A DNA stretch of 64,000 nt from Symbiopectobacterium purcellii (GTDB lineage Bacteria > Pseudomonadota > Gammaproteobacteria > Enterobacterales > Enterobacteriaceae): the NCBI RefSeq assembly GCF_019797845.1, contig NZ_CP081864.1, positions 372,001 through 436,000 on the forward strand, in the 5' to 3' direction. Of the stretch, positions 47,010 through 56,967 are shown piece by piece (positions within the stretch are counted from its first letter, which is position 1; each line of letters opens with the position of its first letter). Made by a program: the position numbers and the translations under genes. Under the pieces are notes generated by a model. It ran no database searches. It saw nothing but the letters and a program-made list of their open reading frames with translations, and was not told where the DNA came from.

Positions 47010-48347
47010 ATGTCTTCCCCCGTTCCTGCGCTGGCTCGCGTAAGCTATGCCAGCTATCTGGCACTGGTGTTTCCCTTTGTTATTTCGACGCTGACCACAC
47101 CGTTGCTCGGTGCGGTGGACACCGCGCTGGTGGGACATTTACCCGATCCGGCCTTTATTGGCGGTGTGGCGGTAGGCGCGGTAATTTTTAGCACCCTCTA
47201 CTGGTTGTTTGGTTTTCTGCGTGTGAGTACCACCGGTTTTACTGCGCAGGCGCTGGACGATCCGCGCTTACTGACCAGCGCGCTGTTTCGTCCGCTGCTG
47301 ATGGCGGTGGTCATCGGTCTGGCGTTTGTGGCGTTGCAGCAACCCATTTTCTCGGCCAGCATGGCCTTGCTCAAACCGGATGCCGCCGTGCGCCAGCACG
47401 CCCATGATTTCTTTTTCATTCTGATCTGGGGGGCTCCTTTTACGCTGGTGAATTACGTCTGTTTGGGCTGGCTGATGGGGCGTTTGAAAACCCGCGCGGT
47501 GCTGCTTAACCAGATTGGTATCAATGTGCTGAATATGGTGCTGGCATTGTGGTTTGTGCGCGGGTTCGAATGGGGCGTGCCGGGCATTGCCTGCGCTACG
47601 CTGATCGCGCAGATCAGCGGCACGTTGTTGGGATTGCGTCTGATTCATCGCTATCTGACGCCGGACAAGACCGCCATGTCGCCCGCCGCCTTGCTCTCCT
47701 GGCGTGAGTTCAAAGCCATCATGATGGTGAATGGCGATCTGATGCTGCGTACGGTATGCCTGCTGGTGGTGACGAATCACTTTGTGGCAACCGGGGCGTC
47801 CTTTGGTACAGAAATGCTGGCCGCCAACGCGGTGCTGTTTCAGATTCACTATTTGATGGCGTATCTGTTTGACGGTTTTGCCAATGCGTCCAGCGTGTTT
47901 AGCGGTCGTGCGCGCGGTGCCAACGACGCTGACCACTTCCGTCAGACCTTGCGCTATTCTGCGCTGTCTTCACTGTGGATGTCGGGATTGCTGGCGCTGT
48001 TATGGGCCTGGCAGGGGGATAGCGTTATTGGCTGGTTTACCCATCAAGCGGAGATTGTGGCACTGTGTCAGCGCTATAGCCTCTGGCTGATGGTGTTTCC
48101 GCTGTGCGGCGCGGCAGGCATTATTTTTTACGGTGTGTTTACCGGTATTACCTACACTGCGCCAGTGCGCAATTCCATGCTGCTGGCACTTATGGCCTGG
48201 TTTGTTGCATGGTACTTTTTGGTACCGGTATACGGCAATCATGGTTTGTGGCTGGCCTATCTGGCATTCAGCCTCGGACGTTCGGGCTTTTTATTGCTGT
48301 GGCTGCCTGGTGCCAGTCGCCGTCTCAGTAACGTGCACGCCGTGTAA
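47010..48347 (+). CDS. MATE-family efflux protein, DinF-like
   Basis: A 445-residue, 12-helix multidrug/oxidative-stress exporter of the DinF branch. N-terminal PFVISTLTTPLLGAVDTALVGHLPDP matches the LLGLVDTAVIGHL motif of DinF. The ATG at 47010 has GAGGTG upstream and lies 24 bases after the ATPase stop, so it may be co-transcribed with the orphan ATPases. Substrate unknown. Confidence 0.87.
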   Translation: MSSPVPALARVSYASYLALVFPFVISTLTTPLLGAVDTALVGHLPDPAFIGGVAVGAVIFSTLYWLFGFLRVSTTGFTAQALDDPRLLTSALFRPLLMAVVIGLAFVALQQPIFSASMALLKPDAAVRQHAHDFFFILIWGAPFTLVNYVCLGWLMGRLKTRAVLLNQIGINVLNMVLALWFVRGFEWGVPGIACATLIAQISGTLLGLRLIHRYLTPDKTAMSPAALLSWREFKAIMMVNGDLMLRTVCLLVVTNHFVATGASFGTEMLAANAVLFQIHYLMAYLFDGFANASSVFSGRARGANDADHFRQTLRYSALSSLWMSGLLALLWAWQGDSVIGWFTHQAEIVALCQRYSLWLMVFPLCGAAGIIFYGVFTGITYTAPVRNSMLLALMAWFVAWYFLVPVYGNHGLWLAYLAFSLGRSGFLLLWLPGASRRLSNVHAV

Positions 48348-48352
48348 ATCCA

Positions 48353-48385
48353 CTATCCCCTTCCACATGCGGTGGAAGGGGATAG
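48353..48385. terminator. Bidirectional terminator between the MATE and chemoreceptor genes
   Basis: A 14-base perfect stem CTATCCCCTTCCAC / GTGGAAGGGGATAG with a short loop, between converging genes. Confidence 0.8.
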
Positions 48386-48391
48386 CGCCGG

Positions 48392-49978
48392 TTAACGTAA
48401 GCGCAACGCAGACGCCTGTTCCACACGGAAGAAGCGCACGGCATTACGCAACTGCTCACCTTGTTCGGTCAGCGATTCTGCTGCGGTTGCGGATTCTTCC
48501 ACCAATGCTGCGTTCTGCTGAGTGACCTGATCCATCTGATCGATGGCGACACTGATCTCCTTGATCCCGATATGTTGTTCATCAGATGCCATCGAAATAT
48601 CCGCCACGATTTTGGATACCTGATTGACAGAATCCACCACGTCGGTCATCGCCTTGCCTGCTTTGTCAGCCTGTTGCGAGCCCTCGGTGATCTTCTCTAC
48701 CGTGCCCTCGATCAGTGCTTTAATTTCCTTGGCCGCGTCGGCACTTTTCTGTGCCAGCGTGCGCACTTCACCGGCAACCACCGCAAACCCTTTGCCTTCG
48801 CTGCCGGCACGGGCGGCTTCTACTGCCGCGTTCAGTGCGAGGATATTGGTTTGGAAGGCAATACCCTCGATCACGGCAATAATGTTGACGATCTTCTGCG
48901 AACTGTCAGAAATTTCCTGCATCTGTGCCAGCATATCGTTAACTATTTCGCCGCCCTGTGAAGCGGTATCAGAGGTTTTCTGTGCCAGTGAGCTGGCTTC
49001 GCGGGCGTTATCCGCATTTTGTCGTACCGTTTGCGTTAATTGCTGCATGTTGGACGAAGTTTGCAGCAATGAAGCGGCCTGTTCTTCGGTGCGTTGTGAC
49101 AGGTCACTGTTGCCTTGGGCGATCTCATTGGACGCCATGGTGATGGATTCACTGCCGTCAATAATATTCTGCACGGTATCCGCCAGACGCTGATTCATAT
49201 GGCTGATGGCTGCCAGCAGACTGTGGTTGTCCCCCGGACGCAGGGCGATGGCCGTCAGCAGATTGCCGGTAGAAATTTCGTTCATGATTTCCATAGCGTA
49301 ACGCGGTTCGCCGCCCAACTGGCGAGAAATACTGCGAGAAATAAACAGTGCCAATAGGCCTGACATCACCACCGCCAGTAACAGCATGCCGATCAGGGTG
49401 TATTTCGCGTCCTGATACCCTTTGCTGGCCTCACGAGCCGCCGCGTTGCCTTTCTCCACTTCCATATCGACCAGCTTTGCCAGGTCTTTCATCAGTTGGC
49501 TGCGGTATTTTGACGATACCGCGCCGCTGATGCGAGATGCTTCCTCCAACTGACCTTTGCTCACGGCCGCGATCACGTCCTGATTCACGGCGCTAAATTG
49601 CCCGAAGCCTTCAATAATCGGATCTAACAATGATTTCTGACCGCTGGCGGTGAGCAGTTTGGTGTAGCTGTCCAGCGCCCGTTGGAAGATAGCGGTATCT
49701 TCCAGTAACTCAACGCGGTGTCCTTCACGCTCTTTGTCAGTGACCGAAGCAATATATTGAATTTGTTGCAAACGGATTTCGGACAGCGTGCCCCGCATCT
49801 CCAGCGTGTAGCGCACACCGGGCAAGCGGCTATCACGGTAGGATTCGATATTCTGGTTGTTGAGATGTAACTGATACAACGCGGCGCTACCGAGCAACAA
49901 CATCAATACGATCAATATTGAAAAACCGGAAAGCAGTTTGGTTAACAGTGAAAGCTGAGACAGTTTTTTCATCATCAT
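48392..49978 (-). CDS. Methyl-accepting chemotaxis protein
   Basis: A 528-residue chemoreceptor. Helix 1 is about residues 12-34 and helix 2 about 190-212. Between them is a four-helix-bundle periplasmic sensor. A HAMP domain and the cytoplasmic signalling hairpin follow (tip motif EGIAFQTNILALNAAVEAARAG). Glu/Gln pairs for methylation are present in the flanking coiled coils. It lacks the C-terminal NWETF pentapeptide of major Tsr/Tar receptors. Ligand unknown. Single gene. Confidence 0.93.
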   Translation of the reverse strand: MMMKKLSQLSLLTKLLSGFSILIVLMLLLGSAALYQLHLNNQNIESYRDSRLPGVRYTLEMRGTLSEIRLQQIQYIASVTDKEREGHRVELLEDTAIFQRALDSYTKLLTASGQKSLLDPIIEGFGQFSAVNQDVIAAVSKGQLEEASRISGAVSSKYRSQLMKDLAKLVDMEVEKGNAAAREASKGYQDAKYTLIGMLLLAVVMSGLLALFISRSISRQLGGEPRYAMEIMNEISTGNLLTAIALRPGDNHSLLAAISHMNQRLADTVQNIIDGSESITMASNEIAQGNSDLSQRTEEQAASLLQTSSNMQQLTQTVRQNADNAREASSLAQKTSDTASQGGEIVNDMLAQMQEISDSSQKIVNIIAVIEGIAFQTNILALNAAVEAARAGSEGKGFAVVAGEVRTLAQKSADAAKEIKALIEGTVEKITEGSQQADKAGKAMTDVVDSVNQVSKIVADISMASDEQHIGIKEISVAIDQMDQVTQQNAALVEESATAAESLTEQGEQLRNAVRFFRVEQASALRLR

Positions 49979-50376
49979 TAAATACCAGGCGGGGAATGTT
50001 ATTCAAGGTAACTGCAACCTGAGGGAATTCTTTATCCGAATTAAAATGCTGCGACACTTTTTTGTTTCTTTTTACATATTCATCAAAAAACGCGTTTTTT
50101 TAGGTTGATTTTTATTGTCTTTCAGCGATTGTTGCGGGTGTTTCAAGCGGTTGTGGCGTGGCCTGTTGCGCGGTGTAGATAAAACAGACAAATAAATAAA
50201 AACGCGCAGTGAAATTAAAAAATAATAGGTGTGATCATTATTGCCATAATAAGCATCAAGTAAAAACAATAAAAATAAGGCCTACTTATTTTCCCACTTA
50301 CATCATTAGACATGTCATGATGAGATAAAGCAGCGCATCATGGCGCTAATCGGTACTGCTATACAGAGAGTGTGTT
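49979..50376. other. Intergenic region between the chemoreceptor and YafY-like genes
   Basis: 398 bases, AT-rich on both sides of a GC-richer middle. It must carry two divergent promoters. No gene is convincing. Confidence 0.55.
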
Positions 50377-51096
50377 ATGTCGCGCGCGCAACGCTTACTC
50401 GCGTTATTACAGCTATTACGCCAGCACCGCTTCCCGGTGAGAGGTGAACAGTTAGCCGAGCAGCTCGGCGTCAGCCTGCGCACGCTTTATCGCGATATTC
50501 GCACCCTGCAAGCGCAAGGAGCCAGAATCGAAGGGGAGGCGGGTTTGGGCTACCTGCTGCGTCCCGGGTTTATGCTGCCGCCGCTGATGTTCTCCCCGGA
50601 AGAGTTGGAAGCCTTGGCACTGGGAGCCCGTTGGGTGAATGAACGTGGTGACAGCCACCTCGCGGCCGCCGCGCAATCGGCGCTGGGAAAGATTGGTGCG
50701 GTGCTTCCGCAGCCGTTGCACTATGTGATGGAACACTCTGGGCTGCGCATTGGTCCGAGCGAAGCGCATAAAAGTGACGACGATGTGATCTACCAACTGC
50801 GGTTGGCGATTCGCCAGGAGCAACGGATAGACATTGTCTATTGTGATCTTAAAAACCAGCACTCAACGCGTACGCTATGGCCATTAGCATTGGGGTACTT
50901 CGATCAAACGCAACTGCTGGCGGCCTGGTGCGAATTGCGGCAGGATTTCCGTCATTTTCGTACCGATCGCATCGCGACGCTGACGCGTTTGCCCGGCAGA
51001 TTTCCTAAACGCCGTGAGCACTTGCTGCAAGCCTGGCGAAAAAGCCTGTTTGACACGGAAACGCCGCCGGGCTCAAAGCCTACTGGCAGAAACTGA
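50377..51096 (+). CDS. YafY-like HTH/WYL-domain transcriptional regulator
   Basis: A 239-residue protein with an N-terminal HTH_11 domain (LLQLLRQHRFPVRGEQLAEQLGVSLRTLYRDIRTLQAQG) and a WYL-type sensor domain (about 130-220, with YCDLKNQHSTRTLWPLALGYF). Regulators of this type respond to small ligands. It is followed at 75 bases by a VOC-family gene, a common pairing. Confidence 0.88.
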   Translation: MSRAQRLLALLQLLRQHRFPVRGEQLAEQLGVSLRTLYRDIRTLQAQGARIEGEAGLGYLLRPGFMLPPLMFSPEELEALALGARWVNERGDSHLAAAAQSALGKIGAVLPQPLHYVMEHSGLRIGPSEAHKSDDDVIYQLRLAIRQEQRIDIVYCDLKNQHSTRTLWPLALGYFDQTQLLAAWCELRQDFRHFRTDRIATLTRLPGRFPKRREHLLQAWRKSLFDTETPPGSKPTGRN

Positions 51097-51170
51097 CACC
51101 TGATACCGCTAACGTGCTCACAGGCCTGATGCCGCTTGCACAGGCCCTTCATTGTGACAAGGAGTACGTG

Positions 51171-51554
51171 ATGACTTTTGCCCCGAACAGCCTGATCCTG
51201 TATGTGCAGGATGTTGATGTCAGCGCCCGTTTTTATCAAACCTTGCTCGGTGCGCCGCCGTTGGAAACCTTCCCCGATTTCACCCTGTTTGCGCTACAGC
51301 CTGAATTCTCACTCGGCTTGCAGTCGCGCCAGGGCATATTCCCACCGCCGCAGCCGCAGGTGGGTGGCATCGAACTGTGTATGAGTCAGGCAACGGACAG
51401 CGATGTGGATGCGCTTTATCGCGCATGGGTGGCTCAGGGGGTTACCATCGTGGCGGAACCGACGCGTCTGGAGTTCGGTTACACCTTTGTGGCGCAGGAC
51501 CCGGATGGTCATCGGCTGCGGGTGTGCGCCACGGATGTCTCGCATTATCAGTAG
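51171..51554 (+). CDS. VOC (glyoxalase/dioxygenase) superfamily protein
   Basis: A 127-residue protein with the paired beta-alpha-beta-beta-beta fold: SLILYVQDVDVSARFYQTLL then VTIVAEPTRLEFGYTFVAQDPDGHRLRV. Family members include glyoxalase, bleomycin/fosfomycin resistance and PhnB-like proteins. AAGGAG precedes ATG 51171. The specific reaction is unknown. It probably belongs with the YafY-like regulator. Confidence 0.85.
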   Translation: MTFAPNSLILYVQDVDVSARFYQTLLGAPPLETFPDFTLFALQPEFSLGLQSRQGIFPPPQPQVGGIELCMSQATDSDVDALYRAWVAQGVTIVAEPTRLEFGYTFVAQDPDGHRLRVCATDVSHYQ

Positions 51555-51558
51555 ACGA

Positions 51559-51754
<196 letters not shown>

Positions 51755-51767
51755 ACCCCTGAGGTGA

Positions 51768-51802
51768 TAACACTGCGGCGTAATCATCGCGCCACAGTGT
51801 TA
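51768..51802. terminator. Hairpin downstream of rhaM
   Basis: Inverted arms TAACACTG and CAGTGTTA with extra pairing GGCG/CGCC inside, about 13 bases beyond the rhaM stop. The U-run is not clear. Confidence 0.5.
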
Positions 51803-51815
51803 GCCAGCGATGTGT

Positions 51816-52130
51816 TTAATCGAGGTAAAACACCGGTTGCAGCGCGTCGCTCACCGGGCTGTTATCCGGGTTGGCGGGCATCACGTCGCTCATGTGTTTC
51901 CACCAACGCTGGCAGACGTCAGTCTGTGCCACCGCATCCCACTGTGCTTCTGATTCAATTTCGACATAGCCAAACAGCAGGTGACGTTTCTCATCAAGAA
52001 AGATGCTGTAGTGGTGTGCACCGTGCGCTTTCAGCACCTCGGCCAACTCAGGCCAGATAGGATTGTGGCGGCGTTGATATTCGTCGTGACACGTTGGGAA
52101 TACCGACATAACAAAGGCTTTTCGTAGCAT
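51816..52130 (-). CDS. rhaM: L-rhamnose mutarotase
   Basis: A 104-residue protein, exactly the E. coli RhaM length, starting [21 protein letters not shown]. It interconverts alpha and beta anomers of L-rhamnose in the cytoplasm. Conserved catalytic and sugar-binding segments ([45 protein letters not shown]) are intact. It has GGAG upstream and follows rhaD after a strong hairpin, as last gene of rhaBADM. Confidence 0.96.
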   Translation of the reverse strand: MLRKAFVMSVFPTCHDEYQRRHNPIWPELAEVLKAHGAHHYSIFLDEKRHLLFGYVEIESEAQWDAVAQTDVCQRWWKHMSDVMPANPDNSPVSDALQPVFYLD

Positions 52131-52155
52131 GGGTAACTCCAAGGGTTAATCGGAC

Positions 52156-52186
52156 CGTCATCCTCCGCGTGTGGCGGAGGATGACG
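52156..52186 (-). terminator. Intercistronic hairpin between rhaD and rhaM
   Basis: A perfect 13-base stem CGTCATCCTCCGC / GCGGAGGATGACG with a GTGTG loop. With no U-run, it probably tunes or protects the message rather than ending it. Confidence 0.65.
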
Positions 52187-52197
52187 TGCGGAGAGGA

Positions 52198-53022
52198 TTA
52201 CGCCTTCAGTGCCGCTTCCATCGGTGTGACGCCAAAGCGTTTGCCCAGCGCAATCAGCTCTTCCGTGGTGATGGTCTGCTTTTTGCCGCCCATGGAGCGC
52301 ACTTTTACCATCACTTCTGCCGCTTTTTCTGCGGTGTCGATCAGGCCAAAGGCTTCGTCCAGCGTCGGGCCAGTGCCGAAGATGCCGTGGAACGGCCACA
52401 GTACCAGCGAGTGAGACTGCATTTGCTCCGCCGTCGCAGTGCCAATGGCGTCGGTGCCCGGCACCATCCACGGCACAATGCCCACACCGTCAGGGAACAC
52501 CACCAGACACTCGGTACTGCCTTCCCACAGTTCGCGAGTAAAGGCCGCGCTGTTCAGATCCAGCACATAGCTCAGTGCAATCAGGTTAGTCGCGTGGCAG
52601 TGCATGATGATGCGATCGCGTCCCTGGCTGGCCGCCATGCGCACGATGTGCGACTGGAAATGCGCCGCCAGTTCAGAGGTAGGCAAACCGCCGCCGGTCA
52701 AGCCCCAGAAAATACGGTAGCCTTTGCCATCGTCATCCACCTGCAATAACACCAGCGTATCCGCCGGATCCAACTGCACGTTGCGGAAGAACTTACCCGA
52801 ACCGGTCACGATAAACCAGCAACCTGCCAGTTCTGGCATCGCCAGTGACAGCGCCTCGTGGCGTGGCGTTGGGGTGAAATCGCTCTCATAGGGCGTGACG
52901 TCTTTGGCATCGAGGCGCAGGCTGACGTTGCCGCCATTGCGTTCGTCCCAGCCTTTGAGCCACATATCGCTGGTGGCTTTAATCATGCCTTGTACAAACC
53001 AGGAAGACAGAATTGCTTGCAT
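52198..53022 (-). CDS. rhaD: Rhamnulose-1-phosphate aldolase
   Basis: A 274-residue class II zinc aldolase, the E. coli RhaD length, splitting L-rhamnulose 1-phosphate into dihydroxyacetone phosphate and L-lactaldehyde. Zinc ligands H-x-H are in [13 protein letters not shown] with the third His in [12 protein letters not shown] use ATG 53022 ([14 protein letters not shown]), which matches the family start, instead of the GTG two codons earlier. It sits directly after rhaA. Confidence 0.97.
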   Translation of the reverse strand: MQAILSSWFVQGMIKATSDMWLKGWDERNGGNVSLRLDAKDVTPYESDFTPTPRHEALSLAMPELAGCWFIVTGSGKFFRNVQLDPADTLVLLQVDDDGKGYRIFWGLTGGGLPTSELAAHFQSHIVRMAASQGRDRIIMHCHATNLIALSYVLDLNSAAFTRELWEGSTECLVVFPDGVGIVPWMVPGTDAIGTATAEQMQSHSLVLWPFHGIFGTGPTLDEAFGLIDTAEKAAEVMVKVRSMGGKKQTITTEELIALGKRFGVTPMEAALKA

Positions 53023-53028
53023 AATCAC

Positions 53029-54291
53029 TTACCCTTGACGTTGACGAAGAATGGTTTGTTCATAATGGCGTACCTGTTGCAGCCATTCGCTGCCCGGCGT
53101 CACATCGTGGCGCTGGCAGTAGTGTTCCCACACCGCTTGCCACGGCAGCGATTTTTGCTCTTCCAGCAGCGCAAGACGTGCCGTGTAGTCGCCTTCCTGT
53201 TCCAATTGGCGCAGTTGCTCGGTGGGTTCCAGCAGGGCGCGCAGCAGCGCTTTTTTCATGTTGCGCGTGCCGATAACCCAGGCGGCAACGCGGTTGATGG
53301 AGGCATCAAAGAAATCGAGGCCGATATGTACGCGGTCGAACAGGTTGTGGCGCACGATCTCATGGGCGATGGCTTGCGTTTCGTCATCCAGCAGCACCAC
53401 GTGGTCACTGTCCCAGCGTACCGGGCGGCTGACATGTAATAACAGGTGCGGTACATACAGCATGGCGCTGGAGATCTTGTCGGAGATCACTTCCGTTGGG
53501 TGGAAGTGGCCGGCATCAAGGCACAGCGCAGTGCCGCGGCTGGTGGCGTAGCCAAGATAGAATTCATTGGAGCCCACGGTGAAGCTCTCTGCGCCGATGC
53601 CGAACAGCTTGCTTTCAACCGCGTCAATGTGGAGCTGCGCATCCAGCGACTCGGCAATCACTTCATCCAGCGCATTTAACAGGCGCTGACGAAACGCCAG
53701 ACGATCGATGGTGAGATCTTTCATGCCGTCCGGCACCCAGATGTTCATCACGGAAGGCGTGCCTAGCTCGCGACCAAAATAGGCTGAGATGCGACGACTG
53801 GCCTGACAGTGTTCAATCCAGAAACGGCGCACGTTCTCACCCGGGTGGGAGAGAGTGAAGCCGTCGCTGCTGAGCGGGTGCGAGAAACAGGTGGGGTTAA
53901 AGTCCAACCCCAAATGCTGTTCTTTGGCCCAGGCCACCCAGCGGCTGAAGTGTTTCGGTTCGATGGCGTTACGTGCGACAGGCTCTTCGGATTCCAGGTA
54001 AATCGCATGCAGATTCAAACGTTTCGACCCCGGAATCAGGCGGAACGCCTGCTCAAGGTCGGCGCGCAGTTCATCGGCGGTGCGCGCTTTGCCCGGATGG
54101 TTGCCGGTTGCGGCAATACCGCCAGTGAGCGCGCCTGCGGACTGCTCGAAGCCCACCACATCGTCCCCCTGCCAGCAGTGCATGGAGACGGGGATGTTAT
54201 CCAGTTGCTTCAGGGCAGCCTCAACATCAACGTTGAGCGCGGCATAGCGCGCCTTGGCCAACTGCCAGGCCGATTCAATGGCGGTATTCAT
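53029..54291 (-). CDS. rhaA: L-rhamnose isomerase
   Basis: A 420-residue metal-dependent isomerase converting L-rhamnose to L-rhamnulose. The start [20 protein letters not shown] and the core [16 protein letters not shown] agree with E. coli RhaA (419 residues), as do the metal-site segments [24 protein letters not shown] and [14 protein letters not shown]. It overlaps rhaB by 4 bases. Confidence 0.98.
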   Translation of the reverse strand: MNTAIESAWQLAKARYAALNVDVEAALKQLDNIPVSMHCWQGDDVVGFEQSAGALTGGIAATGNHPGKARTADELRADLEQAFRLIPGSKRLNLHAIYLESEEPVARNAIEPKHFSRWVAWAKEQHLGLDFNPTCFSHPLSSDGFTLSHPGENVRRFWIEHCQASRRISAYFGRELGTPSVMNIWVPDGMKDLTIDRLAFRQRLLNALDEVIAESLDAQLHIDAVESKLFGIGAESFTVGSNEFYLGYATSRGTALCLDAGHFHPTEVISDKISSAMLYVPHLLLHVSRPVRWDSDHVVLLDDETQAIAHEIVRHNLFDRVHIGLDFFDASINRVAAWVIGTRNMKKALLRALLEPTEQLRQLEQEGDYTARLALLEEQKSLPWQAVWEHYCQRHDVTPGSEWLQQVRHYEQTILRQRQG

Positions 54292-55760
54292 ACGGTAAGC
54301 TCCTCAGTGGCGTGGCACAGCGCCTCAAAACGGCGCCAGTGTCCGGCAAAATCGTCAATAGAACGGGGGATATAACGTTGTAATGGAAAGCTCTCCGCCA
54401 GTTGCTGACGAAAAGCCGTGAGAGTGGGAACCGCGTCAAGCGCCATCAACTGACAGCCGATATTGCCGAGCGTCGAGGCCTCCACCGGGCCTGCCAATAC
54501 CGGTATCTGGCAAACATCGGCGCAGAGTTGGTTGAGAAACGCGTTCTGACATCCGCCGCCCACAATGTGTAACTGGCGTAACGGCGTGCCGCGCAACTCG
54601 CCCAACTCCAGCAGGACGCGGCGGTACAGCAGCGCCAGGCTGTCAAAGATGCAGCGGGCGAACTCGGCCTGGGTAACGGGCTCATCCTGCTGGTGTTCGC
54701 GGCAGAAGGCGCGAATGGCCTCACACATTGACGGCGGATTGATAAAACGATCGTCGTTCGGATTGATCAAACGCGTGAACGGCGGCAGTGCGCTGGCATC
54801 GCGAATCAGTGCGGGTAAATCAGCAATGTTCATCTCCAGCGCCACGCGTTGCAGTAACCACATGCCCATGATGTTTTTCAGGACGCGGTAAGTGCCGTTG
54901 ATGCCGCCTTCGTTGGTGACATTCGCCGCCAGTGCGCGCGTGTCGTGGTAGGGCACATCGCTTTCAATGCCCATCAGCGACCAGGTGCCTGAGCTCAGGT
55001 AGGCGCTGTTGCCTTCGGTCAGCGGCGCGGCCACCACGGCGCTGCCGGTGTCGTGTGTGGCGACGGTGATCACCGGAATGGCATCACCTGCCGGAGAGGT
55101 CCAGGCACCGAGCGTTTTTCCGGGTTGTGCTGGGGGACTGAACCACCTGGCGGGCAGATCGAGCCACGCCAGCAGCGACGCATCCCAGTTTTTGGTGTGC
55201 AAATTGAGTAACTGGGTGGTGCTGGCGTTGGTGTACTCGCAACTGAGGCTACCGGTAAGACGATAGTGGAGATAGTCCGGGATCATCAGAAAGTGGGCAA
55301 TGCTGTCGATATTGCCGGGATTGGCGCTGCGCCAGGCTTTCAACTGATACAGGGTATTAAATGGCAGAAACTGAATGCCCGTCAGATGATAGATATGCTC
55401 GGCACCCAGTTCCGCAATGGCTTGTGCCATCACGCCATCGGTGCGGTGATCGCGGTAGGCATAGGGCAGATCGACGCGCTCGCCGGCGGCATCCAGCAGC
55501 ACATAATCCACGCCCCAGCTATCGATGCCGATGCTGTCCGGAAGAATGCCGCTGTCGGTGATGCGGTGAAAGCCGGTGAGAATTTCCTGTTCCAGCGCAT
55601 CCAGATCCCACAGATGGTGCCCGTCCTGTTCTACCAGACGGTTGGTAAACCGATGGATCTCTTTGAGCGCCAGTTGCCTGTTCTCGACTTGCCAGGTTGC
55701 CAGCATGACCCGGCCACTGGAGGCGCCTAAATCCACTGCGACAATATTTTTCACCGCCAT
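54288..55760 (-). CDS. rhaB: Rhamnulokinase
   Basis: A 490-residue FGGY-family kinase phosphorylating L-rhamnulose at the 1-position. N-terminal phosphate-binding [15 protein letters not shown] and the catalytic Asp region [14 protein letters not shown] are present; the C-terminal ATP motif is [15 protein letters not shown]. First gene of rhaBADM, with AGAGGAAC upstream. Its promoter lies in the rhaB-rhaS gap. Confidence 0.98.
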   Translation of the reverse strand: MAVKNIVAVDLGASSGRVMLATWQVENRQLALKEIHRFTNRLVEQDGHHLWDLDALEQEILTGFHRITDSGILPDSIGIDSWGVDYVLLDAAGERVDLPYAYRDHRTDGVMAQAIAELGAEHIYHLTGIQFLPFNTLYQLKAWRSANPGNIDSIAHFLMIPDYLHYRLTGSLSCEYTNASTTQLLNLHTKNWDASLLAWLDLPARWFSPPAQPGKTLGAWTSPAGDAIPVITVATHDTGSAVVAAPLTEGNSAYLSSGTWSLMGIESDVPYHDTRALAANVTNEGGINGTYRVLKNIMGMWLLQRVALEMNIADLPALIRDASALPPFTRLINPNDDRFINPPSMCEAIRAFCREHQQDEPVTQAEFARCIFDSLALLYRRVLLELGELRGTPLRQLHIVGGGCQNAFLNQLCADVCQIPVLAGPVEASTLGNIGCQLMALDAVPTLTAFRQQLAESFPLQRYIPRSIDDFAGHWRRFEALCHATEELTV

Positions 55761-56094
55761 TGCCGTTCCTCTTTCACTGATTCATGTTGCGCAGTGTAAA
55801 GAGCCGGTGAGCGCGTCGCCTTCCAGTGAATGCCATGGGACAGAGTAGGTTGGCAAAATGGCAAAGCTGGCCGTGAAAGGCGTCACACTTCGTTGAAATC
55901 AGTGCGTGTTATCCCGTGCCTTTTGTGCCTGTGATCCTATCCACACTTCCGTGAATTGACGGTGAAATCTTTGAAAAATGACGTCACCCTGAAAGCGAAA
56001 CGTCGGGATTTGAAGGTGAAATCTCATCAGGGTAGGTAGGCTGTTTTCTATCGATGTTTGCCGTGTTGCAAAGCAGAAAAACAGGGGGCTTGAA
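55761..56094. promoter_or_regulatory. rhaB / rhaS divergent control region
   Basis: 334 bases with a CRP-like site (TGTGA-TCCTAT-CCACA, 55930-55945) and a 10-base direct repeat GGTGAAATCT at 55961-55970 and 56015-56024. In E. coli the same interval is activated by CRP, RhaR (rhaSR side) and RhaS (rhaBAD side), which bind repeated half-sites. I read the repeats as half-sites for these AraC-type activators, unproven. Confidence 0.6.
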
Positions 56095-56934
56095 ATGACG
56101 TTGCTACAAGGTGATGAGTTTTTCGTTTCTCGCTCGGTGACCGTTGCCGTGGAACCGCGCGCGCCGCAACAGGCGTTTCCTGAGCATTATCATGATTTCT
56201 GGGAAATTGTGCTGGTGGAGCAGGGGGCTGGCGTGCACGTTTTCAACGACCAGCCGTTTGCGTTATGCAGCGGGGCAGTGTTCTTTATTCGTGATAACGA
56301 TCGCCACCTGTTCGAAGACGTTGACGGCCTGTTCCTGACCAATGTGCTCTACCGTTCGCCGCGCGGTTTTCGTTTTCTGTCTGATATCGCGTCCTTCTTG
56401 CCCTACGGACCAAACGGAGAGTGGCAAGGCCAGTGGCAGGTCAATGCGCCGACCATGCAGCAACTGAAAGGGCTGCTGGAGCGCCTGTCGCTGTTGGCCC
56501 AGCGCGATACGCCAGAAGATATCGCCGCCAGCGAAAGTGTGTTTTTGCAAATTCTGGTGCTATTACGGCAAAAATGTTTCCAGACCCAGAGTCTGGATGG
56601 CGATCGACACGGGGTGCAGGCGCTGCTTGGCTGGTTGCAAAATAATTACTGTGAAGAGGTGAACTGGGGGGAATTGTCCGATCGCTTTGCGCTACCGCTG
56701 CGTACCCTGCACCGCCAGTTAAAGCAGAATACCGGCATGACGCCACAGCGCTACCTCAACCGTTTACGCTTGCTGGAAGCGCGCCGCCGCTTGCAGCAGA
56801 GCGATGAATCGATTACGACCATTGCGCACGCGTGCGGTTTCAGCGACAGTAATCACTTTTCCACGCAGTTTCGCAAGGCGTTCTCTGTGGCGCCCAAATC
56901 CGTACGTCAGCATACGGGGAGTGCTGCGGAATAA
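56095..56934 (+). CDS. rhaS: AraC-family rhamnose-responsive activator RhaS
   Basis: A 279-residue AraC/XylS regulator (E. coli RhaS 278). N-terminal cupin sensor (FPEHYHDFWEIVLVEQGAGVHVFNDQPF) and C-terminal double helix-turn-helix (LSDRFALPLRTLHRQLKQNTGMTPQRYLN, then SITTIAHACGFSDSNHFSTQFRKAF). Activates rhaBAD and rhaT with L-rhamnose in E. coli. It is 21-33 bases from rhaR, depending on the rhaR start. Confidence 0.96.
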   Translation: MTLLQGDEFFVSRSVTVAVEPRAPQQAFPEHYHDFWEIVLVEQGAGVHVFNDQPFALCSGAVFFIRDNDRHLFEDVDGLFLTNVLYRSPRGFRFLSDIASFLPYGPNGEWQGQWQVNAPTMQQLKGLLERLSLLAQRDTPEDIAASESVFLQILVLLRQKCFQTQSLDGDRHGVQALLGWLQNNYCEEVNWGELSDRFALPLRTLHRQLKQNTGMTPQRYLNRLRLLEARRRLQQSDESITTIAHACGFSDSNHFSTQFRKAFSVAPKSVRQHTGSAAE

Positions 56935-56967
56935 CACAACGCCCGTGTAGGTGAGGTGAGTGTGACC

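Noticed and set aside
49979..50060. Sigma-28 flagellar promoter ahead of the chemoreceptor
   Set aside because: A -10-like TCGGATAA exists on the minus strand, but the -35-like element is about three bases too far away.
50072..50269. 65-residue frame on the minus strand upstream of the YafY-like gene
   Set aside because: Low-complexity, AT-rich, no ribosome-binding site and no family; likely chance.
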